Both the position numbers and the translations under genes were made by a program. The notes below the pieces were generated by a model. That model saw nothing but the letters and a program-made list of their open reading frames with translations, was not told the DNA's origin and did not search any database. This document shows, in pieces, positions 35,633 through 43,304 of a DNA stretch of 64,000 nucleotides. Each line of letters starts with the position of its first letter. Within the stretch, counting starts at the first letter, position 1. This DNA comes from an uncultured Cellvibrionales bacterium (GTDB lineage Bacteria; Pseudomonadota; Gammaproteobacteria; Pseudomonadales; Porticoccaceae): contig CAJWFB010000003.1 of NCBI GenBank assembly GCA_913031645.1, positions 19,588-83,587 of the forward strand, read 5' to 3'.

Positions 35633-36118
35633 GTGACAAGATCAACAACCATTTATGATTTCACTGTACCCACCAGCAATGGCCAAGAACAATCATTGGC
35701 TGACTATAAAGGCAAAGTAGTACTTATCGTGAATACCGCCAGTCAGTGTGGTTTTACGCCCCAGTATGAAGGTTTAGAGATACTGCACAACAACTATAGC
35801 GAACGGGGACTGGTAGTGGTAGCAATGCCGTGCAATCAATTTGGTGCGCAAGAGCCAGGCAACAATGATTCTATCCAAGAATTCTGCCAACTCAATTATG
35901 GACTTAGCTTTCCAGTGATGGGAAAAATTGACGTTAATGGCGCTGCGCAACACCCGCTTTATCGCTACCTGACTAAACAGGCCAAAGGGCTTATAACAGA
36001 TAGTATTAAATGGAACTTTACCAAGTTTTTAGTTAATCGTGAGGGTCAGGTAATAGAGCGTTTTGCATCGGTCACTAAGCCCGATGCACTTGCCAAGCAC
36101 ATTGAAAAATTACTGTAG
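35633..36118 (+). CDS. Glutathione peroxidase family protein
   Basis: Thiol peroxidase of the GPx family reducing hydrogen peroxide and lipid peroxides; many bacterial members use thioredoxin. The catalytic tetrad is visible: Cys in NTASQCGFTPQYEGL, Gln in MPCNQFGAQEPG, and Trp/Asn in IKWNFTKFLV. The active-site residue is Cys, not selenocysteine. GTG 35633 has AAGGA at a spacing of 8. An ATG three codons upstream sits too close to that site. Its stop abuts the stop of the convergent AGCS gene. Confidence 0.92.
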   Translation: MTRSTTIYDFTVPTSNGQEQSLADYKGKVVLIVNTASQCGFTPQYEGLEILHNNYSERGLVVVAMPCNQFGAQEPGNNDSIQEFCQLNYGLSFPVMGKIDVNGAAQHPLYRYLTKQAKGLITDSIKWNFTKFLVNREGQVIERFASVTKPDALAKHIEKLL

Positions 36119-37501
36119 CTAGTCTTTGTTACGCAACGCAGCAAAATAAATCTTCGCCGCTTGATTGACCTTTGGGGATAGATACAAAGCAGAAATCATC
36201 GTCGGTATGGCCATCGTTGCATAGGTGGCCAGAATAAGGCCGTTAACGATATCCATTGAAACCACAGCACCCCCAAGCAGCAGTGCCAAATAGACCGGTG
36301 TATAATAATGCTGACGATCAGAGCCGAGAAGAAATCCAGTGCATTTAGCGCCGTAGAACCACATAGTGACCATGGTGCTAAAGCTCAATAAACCCACCAT
36401 GACTAATAATAGGTAAATTCCGGTGTTTGGGAACACTTGCTGGACCGCTCGAGCCGTCATGGTCACCCCTTCCACGCCCTCGGCACTCTGCCAGACCCCG
36501 GTCAGTAAAATAATTAAGGCGGTGCAGGTACACACAACTAAGGTGTCTATCACTGGCCCAACCATGGCCACAATACCCTCTCTAATCGGTTCCTGCGTTT
36601 TAGCCGCACCATGGGCCATGGACTCCGTGCCAATGCCAGCCTCATTAGAGAAAGCGCCACGCCGCACACCAATCAAGATAACAGCACCTACAGAGCCTCC
36701 GGCTACCGCCTCGCCGGTGAAGGCATCAGTAACTATTAACAGTAAAGTGGCAGGAATATCCGCAGCAAAGGTATAGAGAACGGTACCTGTCATGTAAAGA
36801 TACAAGAGCACCATCGAAGGAACTAACTTCACGGTTATTCGCCCAATACGCTCAATACGTCCCGCTATTACTAGCCACACCAAAATGGCCACCGCCGAAC
36901 TAGATATTAGATCAAAAGCAAAATGATTTTCGGCCGTCGCTATTCCAGAAGGGATTGCCACAACGTCGCGCAGAAGTTGAATAAATTGATTGGCTTGAAA
37001 AAGTGGCAGAGCGCCGATAGTGCACGCCAGTGCAAATACGACAGCTAAAGGGTACCAGCGTTTTCCCATACCTTCGGTGATCACATACATCGGACCACCT
37101 TGCACAGTCCCATCAGCATCCTTTCCCCGATACATAACCGCCAGTGATGCAGTATAAAATTTGGTCGAAACGCCAACAATGGCAGTCACCCACATCCAAA
37201 ACACTGCACCCGGACCGCCCATACTAATCGCAATGGCGACACCGGCAATATTGCCCAAGCCAAGGGTGCCAGAAAGAGCCGTTGCTAGGGCTTGAGAATG
37301 AGGAATATGACCAGGGTCATTGGGGTCGCTGTACGTGCCACGTAAAAGATCAATCGCATGGCCAAAGTACCGATAGGGCCGGAACTGCGAGTAAACCATA
37401 AAGAATATACCACCACCCACTAGCAAGACAACGAGTGGAGTACTCCACATTAGATCCGCCCATGCATTGAGAAAATCTTCTATTTGCTTCAGTGTTGGCA
37501 T
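36119..37501 (-). CDS. AGCS-family sodium:alanine/glycine symporter (second)
   Basis: Second amino acid:cation symporter of the AGCS family in this window. It has about ten membrane segments and the family blocks GTLGLGNIAGVAIAI, MGGPGAVFWMWVTA and SNEAGIGTESMAHGAA. It is clearly diverged from the copy at 49-1488 (SNEAGQGTAPH there). The ATG at 37501 is chosen although neither it nor the TTG eight codons upstream has a good ribosome-binding site. Substrate not determinable. It is convergent with the glutathione peroxidase gene and lies downstream of fur. Confidence 0.9.
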   Translation of the reverse strand: MPTLKQIEDFLNAWADLMWSTPLVVLLVGGGIFFMVYSQFRPYRYFGHAIDLLRGTYSDPNDPGHIPHSQALATALSGTLGLGNIAGVAIAISMGGPGAVFWMWVTAIVGVSTKFYTASLAVMYRGKDADGTVQGGPMYVITEGMGKRWYPLAVVFALACTIGALPLFQANQFIQLLRDVVAIPSGIATAENHFAFDLISSSAVAILVWLVIAGRIERIGRITVKLVPSMVLLYLYMTGTVLYTFAADIPATLLLIVTDAFTGEAVAGGSVGAVILIGVRRGAFSNEAGIGTESMAHGAAKTQEPIREGIVAMVGPVIDTLVVCTCTALIILLTGVWQSAEGVEGVTMTARAVQQVFPNTGIYLLLVMVGLLSFSTMVTMWFYGAKCTGFLLGSDRQHYYTPVYLALLLGGAVVSMDIVNGLILATYATMAIPTMISALYLSPKVNQAAKIYFAALRNKD

Positions 37502-37553
37502 AGGACCAGATTCAATTCCATTCAAAGAGTAGGAGTAGGCTGCTTTTAAATAG

Positions 37554-37958
37554 TTAGATTGGTTTTACATACAACACTAGGCTATGGCCAACAACCTTGT
37601 AACCATTGTCTTTGGCAATTTTTGCTTGAATCTTTTGAATTTCAGCATCTTGAAACTCAACGACCTTACCTGTCTCAGTACAAACCATATGATCATGGCC
37701 ATCACCACGATCTAATTCATAGACCGCAGGACCGCTGTCAAAACTGTGTCGAGTAATAAGTCCAGCCGCTTCAAACTGAGTAAGAACTCGATAGACCGTC
37801 GCTATACCAACATCTTCTTGAGCATCACGCAACGCTTGATAGATATCTTCCGCCGTCATATGCCATTCGGGTGTACTCTCCAAAATTTGCAATATCTTGA
37901 TCCGCGGCAGAGTGACCTTGAGACCGGCCTTTTTTAGCTCCTGATCTTTCTGATTCAT
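37554..37958 (-). CDS. fur: Ferric uptake regulator Fur
   Basis: Iron-sensing repressor. From the ATG at 37958 the protein is 134 residues, the Pseudomonas Fur length, beginning NQKDQELKKAGLKVTLPRIKIL; GAAGAG lies about 7 bases upstream. An ATG 14 codons earlier would overlap the bamE leader and gives an untypical N terminus. The winged helix has EDVGIATVYRVLTQFE, and the metal site is GHDHMVCTETGKVVEF. The second Cys of the enteric CxxC pair is absent, as in Pseudomonas Fur. It is divergent from bamE. No clear Fur box was found in the short divergent gap. Confidence 0.95.
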   Translation of the reverse strand: MNQKDQELKKAGLKVTLPRIKILQILESTPEWHMTAEDIYQALRDAQEDVGIATVYRVLTQFEAAGLITRHSFDSGPAVYELDRGDGHDHMVCTETGKVVEFQDAEIQKIQAKIAKDNGYKVVGHSLVLYVKPI

Positions 37959-38027
37959 GGTTTGCTCTTCTTTATTTTTGAGTATCCGGTTATTATCCAT
38001 GTTCTCGACTCTAACTGGAACCCCACC

Positions 38028-38375
38028 ATGCGAATAATTCTTTTGAGCCTAGTATTTTTATCGCTCCTAACCTCTGGCTGCACTTGGGTGAAGTTTCCTG
38101 GCGTCCACAAAATTGACATTCAGCAAGGCAATATTCTCGATCAAGAAATGATCGACAAATTGAAGATAGGCATGACTAAAGCTCAGGTGAAGTTCGTTCT
38201 GGGGACCCCTCTTGTTGCCGATACATTTAACCAAACACGCTGGGATTATCCATTCCGACGTCTCTCAGCGACCGGAGTTGAAACAAAAGAAGATGTTGTG
38301 GTCTATTTTGACGACCAAGGGTTTTTAAAAGAAATTGCCGGCAATTACACATTGACCGAAACAGCGATCGAGTAG
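38028..38375 (+). CDS. bamE: Outer-membrane assembly factor BamE (OmlA/SmpA lipoprotein)
   Basis: Lipoprotein subunit of the BAM complex that inserts beta-barrel proteins into the outer membrane. From ATG 38028 the protein has 115 residues, a signal peptide and lipobox LTSGC. The SmpA/OmlA core includes KLKIGMTKAQVKFVLGTPLVADTFNQTRWDY in substance, with the conserved 'G-M-T-x-x-Q-V' and 'W-D-Y' elements. Earlier in-frame starts would put about 22 residues ahead of the signal. It is divergent from fur, the conserved omlA-fur arrangement. Confidence 0.94.
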   Translation: MRIILLSLVFLSLLTSGCTWVKFPGVHKIDIQQGNILDQEMIDKLKIGMTKAQVKFVLGTPLVADTFNQTRWDYPFRRLSATGVETKEDVVVYFDDQGFLKEIAGNYTLTETAIE

Positions 38376-38444
38376 CTGTTGGCGAAAAAAGGCCGCCATT
38401 CGAAGAGTCACTGAGCCAATAAACTAGCAGCGAAGGTAAGCCTT

Positions 38445-39695
38445 ATGAATACACCAAAACTTTCGCAATCTATCGAAACATCCAAATCAGCGACGCTTCA
38501 GCATCCTATCGCAGAGAAACTGCGACTCGTTAATTTAGACATTATTCGTGGCGTCGCCTTGCTTGGCATACTCGTCATGAATATCCAGTCATTCTCGATG
38601 ATTTTTACGGCCTACTCCAACCCTATGAGCTTCGGTGACTTTTCGGGATCAAACCAAACCATCTATTATTTCTCGCACCTCTTTGCCGATCAGAAATTTA
38701 TGTCTATCTTCGCAGCGCTCTTCGGAGCGGGCATTATTCTGATGACATCCGGTTTAGAAGAAAAAGGTGTCGACCCAAAAAGGCTACATTACCGTCGAAT
38801 GAGTATTTTGGCCGGCTTTGGCCTGATACACTTGTATCTACTGTGGTACGGCGACATCTTATTTGTCTATGCTGTCATGGGTATGATAGTTTTTAGTCTG
38901 CGCCATAAATCGCCTCGGTTTCTCCTTATTGGTGCATCCATAGCGGTGCTGATAACCGCCGCGATTATGTATCTCCTTTCAGTAGCAATGCCGTATATGA
39001 GTGAGTCCGATTTGCAAGAACTGATGACTGATTGGATGCCTACACAAGACGCTATGAATGCAGAAATCAGAGCCAATCAATCAAATTGGCTCGGCCAAAT
39101 GGCCCATCGCCACACCATGGCTAATGCAATGTTGCTAAATTCGCTGTTCTATTGCCTGCGAGTCTTAGGGTTAATGATGGCAGGCATGGCTTTATTTAGA
39201 ATAGGCTTTTTTTCTCATCGATTTAGTAATCGATCACTGCTGTTGCAGGGTTTGGCATGTTTTACTGTAGGTGGCATCCTAATTACCGCGCGCCTTGAGA
39301 GTAACATTGCCAACGGGTTTCCAATCGAAAATATGCTTCCACAGGAAAACTACTGGGGAAGCTTACTACTGGCATACTCTTACCTCTGCTTATTAGTGAT
39401 CTTTTGCCGCCTCAACATTTTTGACAAAACTAAACGCGCGCTATCCAATGTCGGACGAATGGCCTTAACCAATTATCTATCCCAGACTTTGATCTGTACA
39501 TTTATTTTTTATGGCTGGGGACTTGGAAAATTTGGCACCTTTGATCGAACAGAGCAACTAGTTCTAGTCCTCGTAATATGGATAATTCAAATAATATTTT
39601 CTACGCTGTGGCTGGATCGCTTTAAGTTCGGCCCACTCGAATGGTTGTGGCGATCTATGACGTATGGAACTAGGCAACCCCTCAAACGACCTTAG
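38445..39695 (+). CDS. DUF418 (YeiB-family) membrane protein
   Basis: A 416-residue multi-pass inner-membrane protein of the DUF418/YeiB group, whose function is unknown. The N-terminal block is typical (RLVNLDIIRGVALLGILVMN). The C-terminal DUF418 half contains NVGRMALTNYLSQTLICTFIFYGW in substance and ends with a WLDRFKFGPLEWLWRSMTYG-like segment, the family's most conserved part. About ten hydrophobic segments. It stands alone between bamE and the convergent rnfH-ratA pair. Confidence 0.85.
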   Translation: MNTPKLSQSIETSKSATLQHPIAEKLRLVNLDIIRGVALLGILVMNIQSFSMIFTAYSNPMSFGDFSGSNQTIYYFSHLFADQKFMSIFAALFGAGIILMTSGLEEKGVDPKRLHYRRMSILAGFGLIHLYLLWYGDILFVYAVMGMIVFSLRHKSPRFLLIGASIAVLITAAIMYLLSVAMPYMSESDLQELMTDWMPTQDAMNAEIRANQSNWLGQMAHRHTMANAMLLNSLFYCLRVLGLMMAGMALFRIGFFSHRFSNRSLLLQGLACFTVGGILITARLESNIANGFPIENMLPQENYWGSLLLAYSYLCLLVIFCRLNIFDKTKRALSNVGRMALTNYLSQTLICTFIFYGWGLGKFGTFDRTEQLVLVLVIWIIQIIFSTLWLDRFKFGPLEWLWRSMTYGTRQPLKRP

Positions 39696-39705
39696 TAGAG
39701 TCACT

Positions 39706-40017
39706 CTAGAGCTCTGCCTGTCGCTTCCTTTTGGCTTCCTCCGCTCGGCGGCGGCGAATTTCTTTTGGGTCTAGGGTTAAGGGACGGTAAATCTCCACTC
39801 GGTCACCTTCTTGCAACGCATAGACATCCGCTTCAGCAAGACCTTTACTGCCCAGCACCTGAGAGAAGATACCCACTTTACTGATATCCAGCTCAGGAAA
39901 TTTTTGTGGCAAATCAGATTTATCGATGGCCTGTAAAGCGGTGGTGCCGGAAGACACTTTAAGTGAAATCAGAAATTGTCTATCAGGCAGCGCGTAGGCC
40001 ACCTCCACATTAATCAT
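39706..40017 (-). CDS. rnfH: RnfH family (UPF0125) protein
   Basis: Small ubiquitin-like beta-grasp protein of unknown role; in E. coli it is encoded beside ratA. From ATG 40017 it has 103 residues beginning INVEVAYALPDRQFLISLKV. It contains VGIFSQVLGSKGLAEADVYALQEGDRVEIYRPL in substance, the RnfH signature. A TGAGG site lies 8 bases before this ATG. The longer frame from a TTG would run back into ratA and is not needed. It starts 10 bases after the ratA stop. Confidence 0.9.
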   Translation of the reverse strand: MINVEVAYALPDRQFLISLKVSSGTTALQAIDKSDLPQKFPELDISKVGIFSQVLGSKGLAEADVYALQEGDRVEIYRPLTLDPKEIRRRRAEEAKRKRQAEL

Positions 40018-40027
40018 GGCGGCAGCC

Positions 40028-40471
40028 TCAGACACTACTTTTCCCATAGACTTTGTCCGCTCGGAGGCACAGAGAATCAACCAAATTATTAGCTACTCCA
40101 GCAAACAAATTAGAGGCGGCAAAACTCAAGCTTCTGCTACTGAAATCAAATTCCATATCAAGCTCGACCTTGCAGGCTTTTTCAGTCAATGCCGTAAAGA
40201 CCCAGTCACCGCGAAAGGTTTTGAAAGGTCCATCTTCCAATGTCATTTTTATCTGCGAGGGCGCCTGCAAGTGATTGCGTGTCATTAGGCTCAGACTTAC
40301 TCCGGCCTTTTTTAAATCTAAGCGTGCAAGCATCGTCAGGTCAGAGTGTTCAAACACTTCTACGCCGTAGCACCCATCCATAAAAGAGGGGTAATTAGAC
40401 ACGTCATTGACCAAATCAAACATTGCCTGAGCAGAATGCATAACCAGTGCGGAACGCTTTATCTCGGTCAA
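40028..40471 (-). CDS. ratA: RatA/COQ10-type START-domain protein
   Basis: A 147-residue START-like (polyketide cyclase/COQ10) protein. In E. coli RatA was reported to bind 50S subunits and block subunit joining; homologues such as COQ10 bind ubiquinone. The sequence opens with MTEIKRSALVMHSAQAMFDLVNDV-type residues and has YPSFMDGCYGVEV, both family hallmarks. It is usually adjacent to and divergent from smpB; here an NSS symporter gene lies between. Whether its main role is in ribosomes or quinone chemistry is open. Confidence 0.92.
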   Translation of the reverse strand: MTEIKRSALVMHSAQAMFDLVNDVSNYPSFMDGCYGVEVFEHSDLTMLARLDLKKAGVSLSLMTRNHLQAPSQIKMTLEDGPFKTFRGDWVFTALTEKACKVELDMEFDFSSRSLSFAASNLFAGVANNLVDSLCLRADKVYGKSSV

Positions 40472-40484
40472 GAGTGATTACCTA

Positions 40485-41858
40485 TCATGCAAAAAATTTG
40501 TCATACACACCCATTATAAACACCAGCGCAATCGCAAAGGGAGCAATGTACTTAATGGTCAGTTCCCACACTTGCATGACTCTTGCTGAGGTGCCCTGCA
40601 TCTCAAAATCAATTACATCGCGCTTGATAATGTAGCCAACAAAGAGCGTAATCAGCAGTCCACTAATCGGCAACATAATGTTGGCGGTGAGAAAATCAAG
40701 AAAATCGAAGAAGGTGAAACCGGCAACTTTATACTCCGCCCATATGTTAAACGAAAAGACGCTACCCAAACCCAGTATCCAGGCGGTACCGGCAATGATC
40801 AAATTCGCTTTGGCTCGGCCAATATGTTTTGCCTCCATCAACCAAGCAACGCAGGGTTCAAGTAGCGAAATTGCTGAACTCCAGGCTGCAATAGATACTA
40901 AAACAAAGAACACAGCACCAATCAGCAGTCCACCGGGCATACTACCAAACGCGACCGGCAAACTAATAAACATCAATCCCGGCCCAGCACTGGGCTCAAT
41001 GCCCGATGTCGCAAACACAATAGAAAAGATAATTAATCCAGAAATTATCGCTACTGAACTATCAAAAAATGCCACGATAAGAATCGTTTTGCCGATATTC
41101 GCATTCTGCGGCATGTAGGCACCATATGCCATGATCGCACCCATACCAATACTCAGTGTAAAGAACGCCTGGCCCATGGCTTCAAGTACACCACGCCATG
41201 TCAAGGCCTCTAAATCGAAGCTAAACAAAAAATTAACTGCGGCAGAAAAATTGCCTTTAAATATTGCAAAACCCAGCAACATCAACAACATAATAAAGAG
41301 CAGCGGCATTAACGTTTCTACCGCAATGCCAAGGCCTTTTTTGACGCCACCCACCACCACCGCAACACAGAGGCCCATAAAGATGGATTGCCAAAAAATA
41401 AGTCGACCCGGATCAGATAAAAGAGTACTAAATGCAGCGGCGGCAGACTCACCATTAATACCCTGCAGCTCGCCAGAGGATATTAAAAATATATAGTCCA
41501 GTGCCCAGCCAGCAATAACTGCATAGAACGATAGAATCAGTAATCCGGCAAGAACGCCAATCCAGCCAACACTCCGCCACAGTGAGTTGGCATTGCTATG
41601 GGCAACAACTTCATTCATCGAGTTGATCGGGCTTTGACGACCATTGCGACCAATCAACACTTCGGACATCATCACCGGCACGCCAATCAATAAAATGCAG
41701 CCAAGGTAAATCAGTACAAAGGCACCGCCACCATTACTCCCAGCCACATAGGGAAATTTCCACATGTTACCCAGCCCCACTGCCGAGCCGGTGGCGGCCA
41801 TAATAAATGTCCATCGACTGGTCCAGGTGCCATGCATTCCTTTTTGTTGCAGTGCCAT
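40485..41858 (-). CDS. Neurotransmitter:sodium symporter family (NSS) amino acid transporter
   Basis: LeuT-fold Na+-coupled transporter, probably for amino acids. The 457-residue protein has about 11-12 membrane segments. It begins with the NSS hallmark WTSRWTFIMAATGSAVGLGNMWKFPY (shown in part) and continues GGGAFVLIYLGCILLIGVPVMMSE. The unwound TM1 Na+-site residues (GSAVGLGN) are intact. Codons 4-6 read AACAAAAA on the mRNA, fitting the AAnAAnAA motif described in Hfq/Crc-controlled Pseudomonas genes. It is inserted between ratA and smpB. Confidence 0.93.
   Translation of the reverse strand: MALQQKGMHGTWTSRWTFIMAATGSAVGLGNMWKFPYVAGSNGGGAFVLIYLGCILLIGVPVMMSEVLIGRNGRQSPINSMNEVVAHSNANSLWRSVGWIGVLAGLLILSFYAVIAGWALDYIFLISSGELQGINGESAAAAFSTLLSDPGRLIFWQSIFMGLCVAVVVGGVKKGLGIAVETLMPLLFIMLLMLLGFAIFKGNFSAAVNFLFSFDLEALTWRGVLEAMGQAFFTLSIGMGAIMAYGAYMPQNANIGKTILIVAFFDSSVAIISGLIIFSIVFATSGIEPSAGPGLMFISLPVAFGSMPGGLLIGAVFFVLVSIAAWSSAISLLEPCVAWLMEAKHIGRAKANLIIAGTAWILGLGSVFSFNIWAEYKVAGFTFFDFLDFLTANIMLPISGLLITLFVGYIIKRDVIDFEMQGTSARVMQVWELTIKYIAPFAIALVFIMGVYDKFFA
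41841..41848 (-). promoter_or_regulatory. AAnAAnAA motif at the start of the NSS transporter gene
   Basis: AACAAAAA on the minus strand, 8 bases past the ATG. In Pseudomonas such motifs near start codons of transport genes are bound by Hfq/Crc. An 8-base degenerate motif occurs by chance fairly often, so this is only suggestive. Confidence 0.25.
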
Positions 41859-41983
41859 ACAATACTCTCCGATAATTCAGATCAAATTGTACTCATTCAA
41901 AGACTAACTACCTAATAAATGGCCAATGTATTTAGATTACTTACGCAATTAGCAATAATTGATGAAAAACATGCAGTGCCACG

Positions 41984-41989
41984 TATAAT
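41984..41989 (+). promoter_or_regulatory. -10 element immediately upstream of smpB
   Basis: A perfect TATAAT ends six bases before the smpB ATG (41996). Transcription would therefore begin at or near the A of the start codon. TTGATG upstream is at a long 19-base spacing. No ribosome-binding site lies between. Confidence 0.55.
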
Positions 41990-41995
41990 CACGGC

Positions 41996-42469
41996 ATGAC
42001 GAAGAAAAAGCCAAAGCAGCCCTCAAACACCATTGCGCTAAACAAAAAGGTCAAGCATGACTACTTTATCGAAGAGACATTCGAGGCAGGCTTGGTGCTG
42101 CTTGGCTGGGAAGTCAAGAGCCTGCGCGAAAGCAAAGTTAATCTCACCGACACCTACGTATTTGTTCGCGATGGCGAAGCCTGGCTAATTGGCACTAACA
42201 TCACACCACTATTGTCAGCCTCAACTCACTTCGTGACTGATGCAAAGCGGACACGCAAATTACTGCTCAATCATCGCGAGTTACAAAAGCTTGAAGAAGG
42301 TGTAAATCAAAAAGGCCATACCGCGGTATGTACCGCCCTGTACTGGAAAAATCACCTGATTAAATGTGAGATCGCACTGGCTAAAGGCAAGGCCAGCTAT
42401 GATAAGCGCATGGATGACAAAGAACGTGACTGGAATCGTCAAAAGCAGCGCCTAATGCGTCATTCTTGA
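41996..42469 (+). CDS. smpB: SsrA-binding protein SmpB
   Basis: Partner of tmRNA in trans-translation, rescuing stalled ribosomes. The 157-residue sequence is near-canonical: [33 protein letters not shown] (in part), the central GTNITPL block and the basic C-terminal tail [28 protein letters not shown] (in part). Start ATG 41996 matches the E. coli N terminus (MTKKK). A TATAAT six bases upstream implies a leaderless mRNA. The tmRNA gene is not in this window. Confidence 0.97.
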   Translation: MTKKKPKQPSNTIALNKKVKHDYFIEETFEAGLVLLGWEVKSLRESKVNLTDTYVFVRDGEAWLIGTNITPLLSASTHFVTDAKRTRKLLLNHRELQKLEEGVNQKGHTAVCTALYWKNHLIKCEIALAKGKASYDKRMDDKERDWNRQKQRLMRHS

Positions 42470-42536
42470 TTTCTGACGATTGCAGAGTTTGCTCATCCCA
42501 CGGAACTGTTAAGTACGCTTATCAAAGGATATTACC

Positions 42537-43304
42537 ATCAACAACCAACCAACCATAATCAATGCAGTCACCGGCGGCCCCTCACTTATGCTTGAGGGTT
42601 TGAGAAAGCTCGGGCGGAGAGATATTCGTTGGCTGGTTCTGACTCCGTTGCTGATTAATTTTATCCTGTTTGCCCTGGCCACCAGTTTTGCTGCCAGTTG
42701 GCTACAAAACTGGATTACCGCCATCACTACTTCAGTACCTGACTGGTTGCAGTGGCTCGTATGGGCTATTTGGTTTCTGTTTGCGATCTTGGCGCTCGCT
42801 ATTTACGCTTTTACCTTCACTATTTTAGCTAACCTTATTGGGTCTCCCTTTTATGGGGTGATTGCTCAAAGGGTGATTGCCGCAGAAATCGCTGTCGACC
42901 AAAGTAATATATTAACTGAGAGTGGATTACTTAGTGGAGCATGGAATAGCCTGGTTCGAGAACTTCAGTTAATTGGCTATTTTCTGCCAAGAACAGTAGC
43001 TGTTGGAATAGTAGCTATGATGATGAGTTTCATCCCGGTGGTAAATTTGCTTGCACCAATCATTGCAGGTAGCTGGGCCGCTTGGTGCTTGTGTCTGCAG
43101 TATTTAGACTATGCCGCAGATAGCCAGGGCGTCACATTTTTAGCGCTGCGCAAAAAGGTCAGTGACAATCGGTTAAATTCAATGGGATTCGGTTTGACCG
43201 CATTGCTGGCCTCGGCCATTCCGTTGGTAAATCTGGTGATGTTACCGGCATCGGTAGTTGCCGGCAGCCTACTGTGGTGCCGACAACATCGTGATATAGA
43301 CTAA
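42537..43304 (+). CDS. cysZ: CysZ/EI24-family membrane protein, probable AUC start
   Basis: Sulfate permease-type protein CysZ (EI24 domain), with four to six membrane segments and the conserved GSPFYGVIAQRV and NLLAPIIAGSWAAWCLCLQYLDY (in part). The first ATG (42588) would remove the conserved N-terminal helix, which is encoded upstream as NAVTGGPSLMLEGLRKL. The frame is open from 42513 but has no ATG, GTG or TTG before 42588. An ATC at 42537 has AAGGA 7 bases upstream, so a non-AUG start is proposed. The stop overlaps the convergent rhlB stop. It could supply sulfate to the cysteine pathway with the two CysE proteins. Confidence 0.8.
   Translation: MNNQPTIINAVTGGPSLMLEGLRKLGRRDIRWLVLTPLLINFILFALATSFAASWLQNWITAITTSVPDWLQWLVWAIWFLFAILALAIYAFTFTILANLIGSPFYGVIAQRVIAAEIAVDQSNILTESGLLSGAWNSLVRELQLIGYFLPRTVAVGIVAMMMSFIPVVNLLAPIIAGSWAAWCLCLQYLDYAADSQGVTFLALRKKVSDNRLNSMGFGLTALLASAIPLVNLVMLPASVVAGSLLWCRQHRDID

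Noticed and set aside
40678-41496. Two long open frames antisense to the NSS symporter
   Set aside because: They mirror the transporter's codon bias (Lys/Pro/Ile-rich antisense translation) and resemble no protein. The sense gene is unambiguous.
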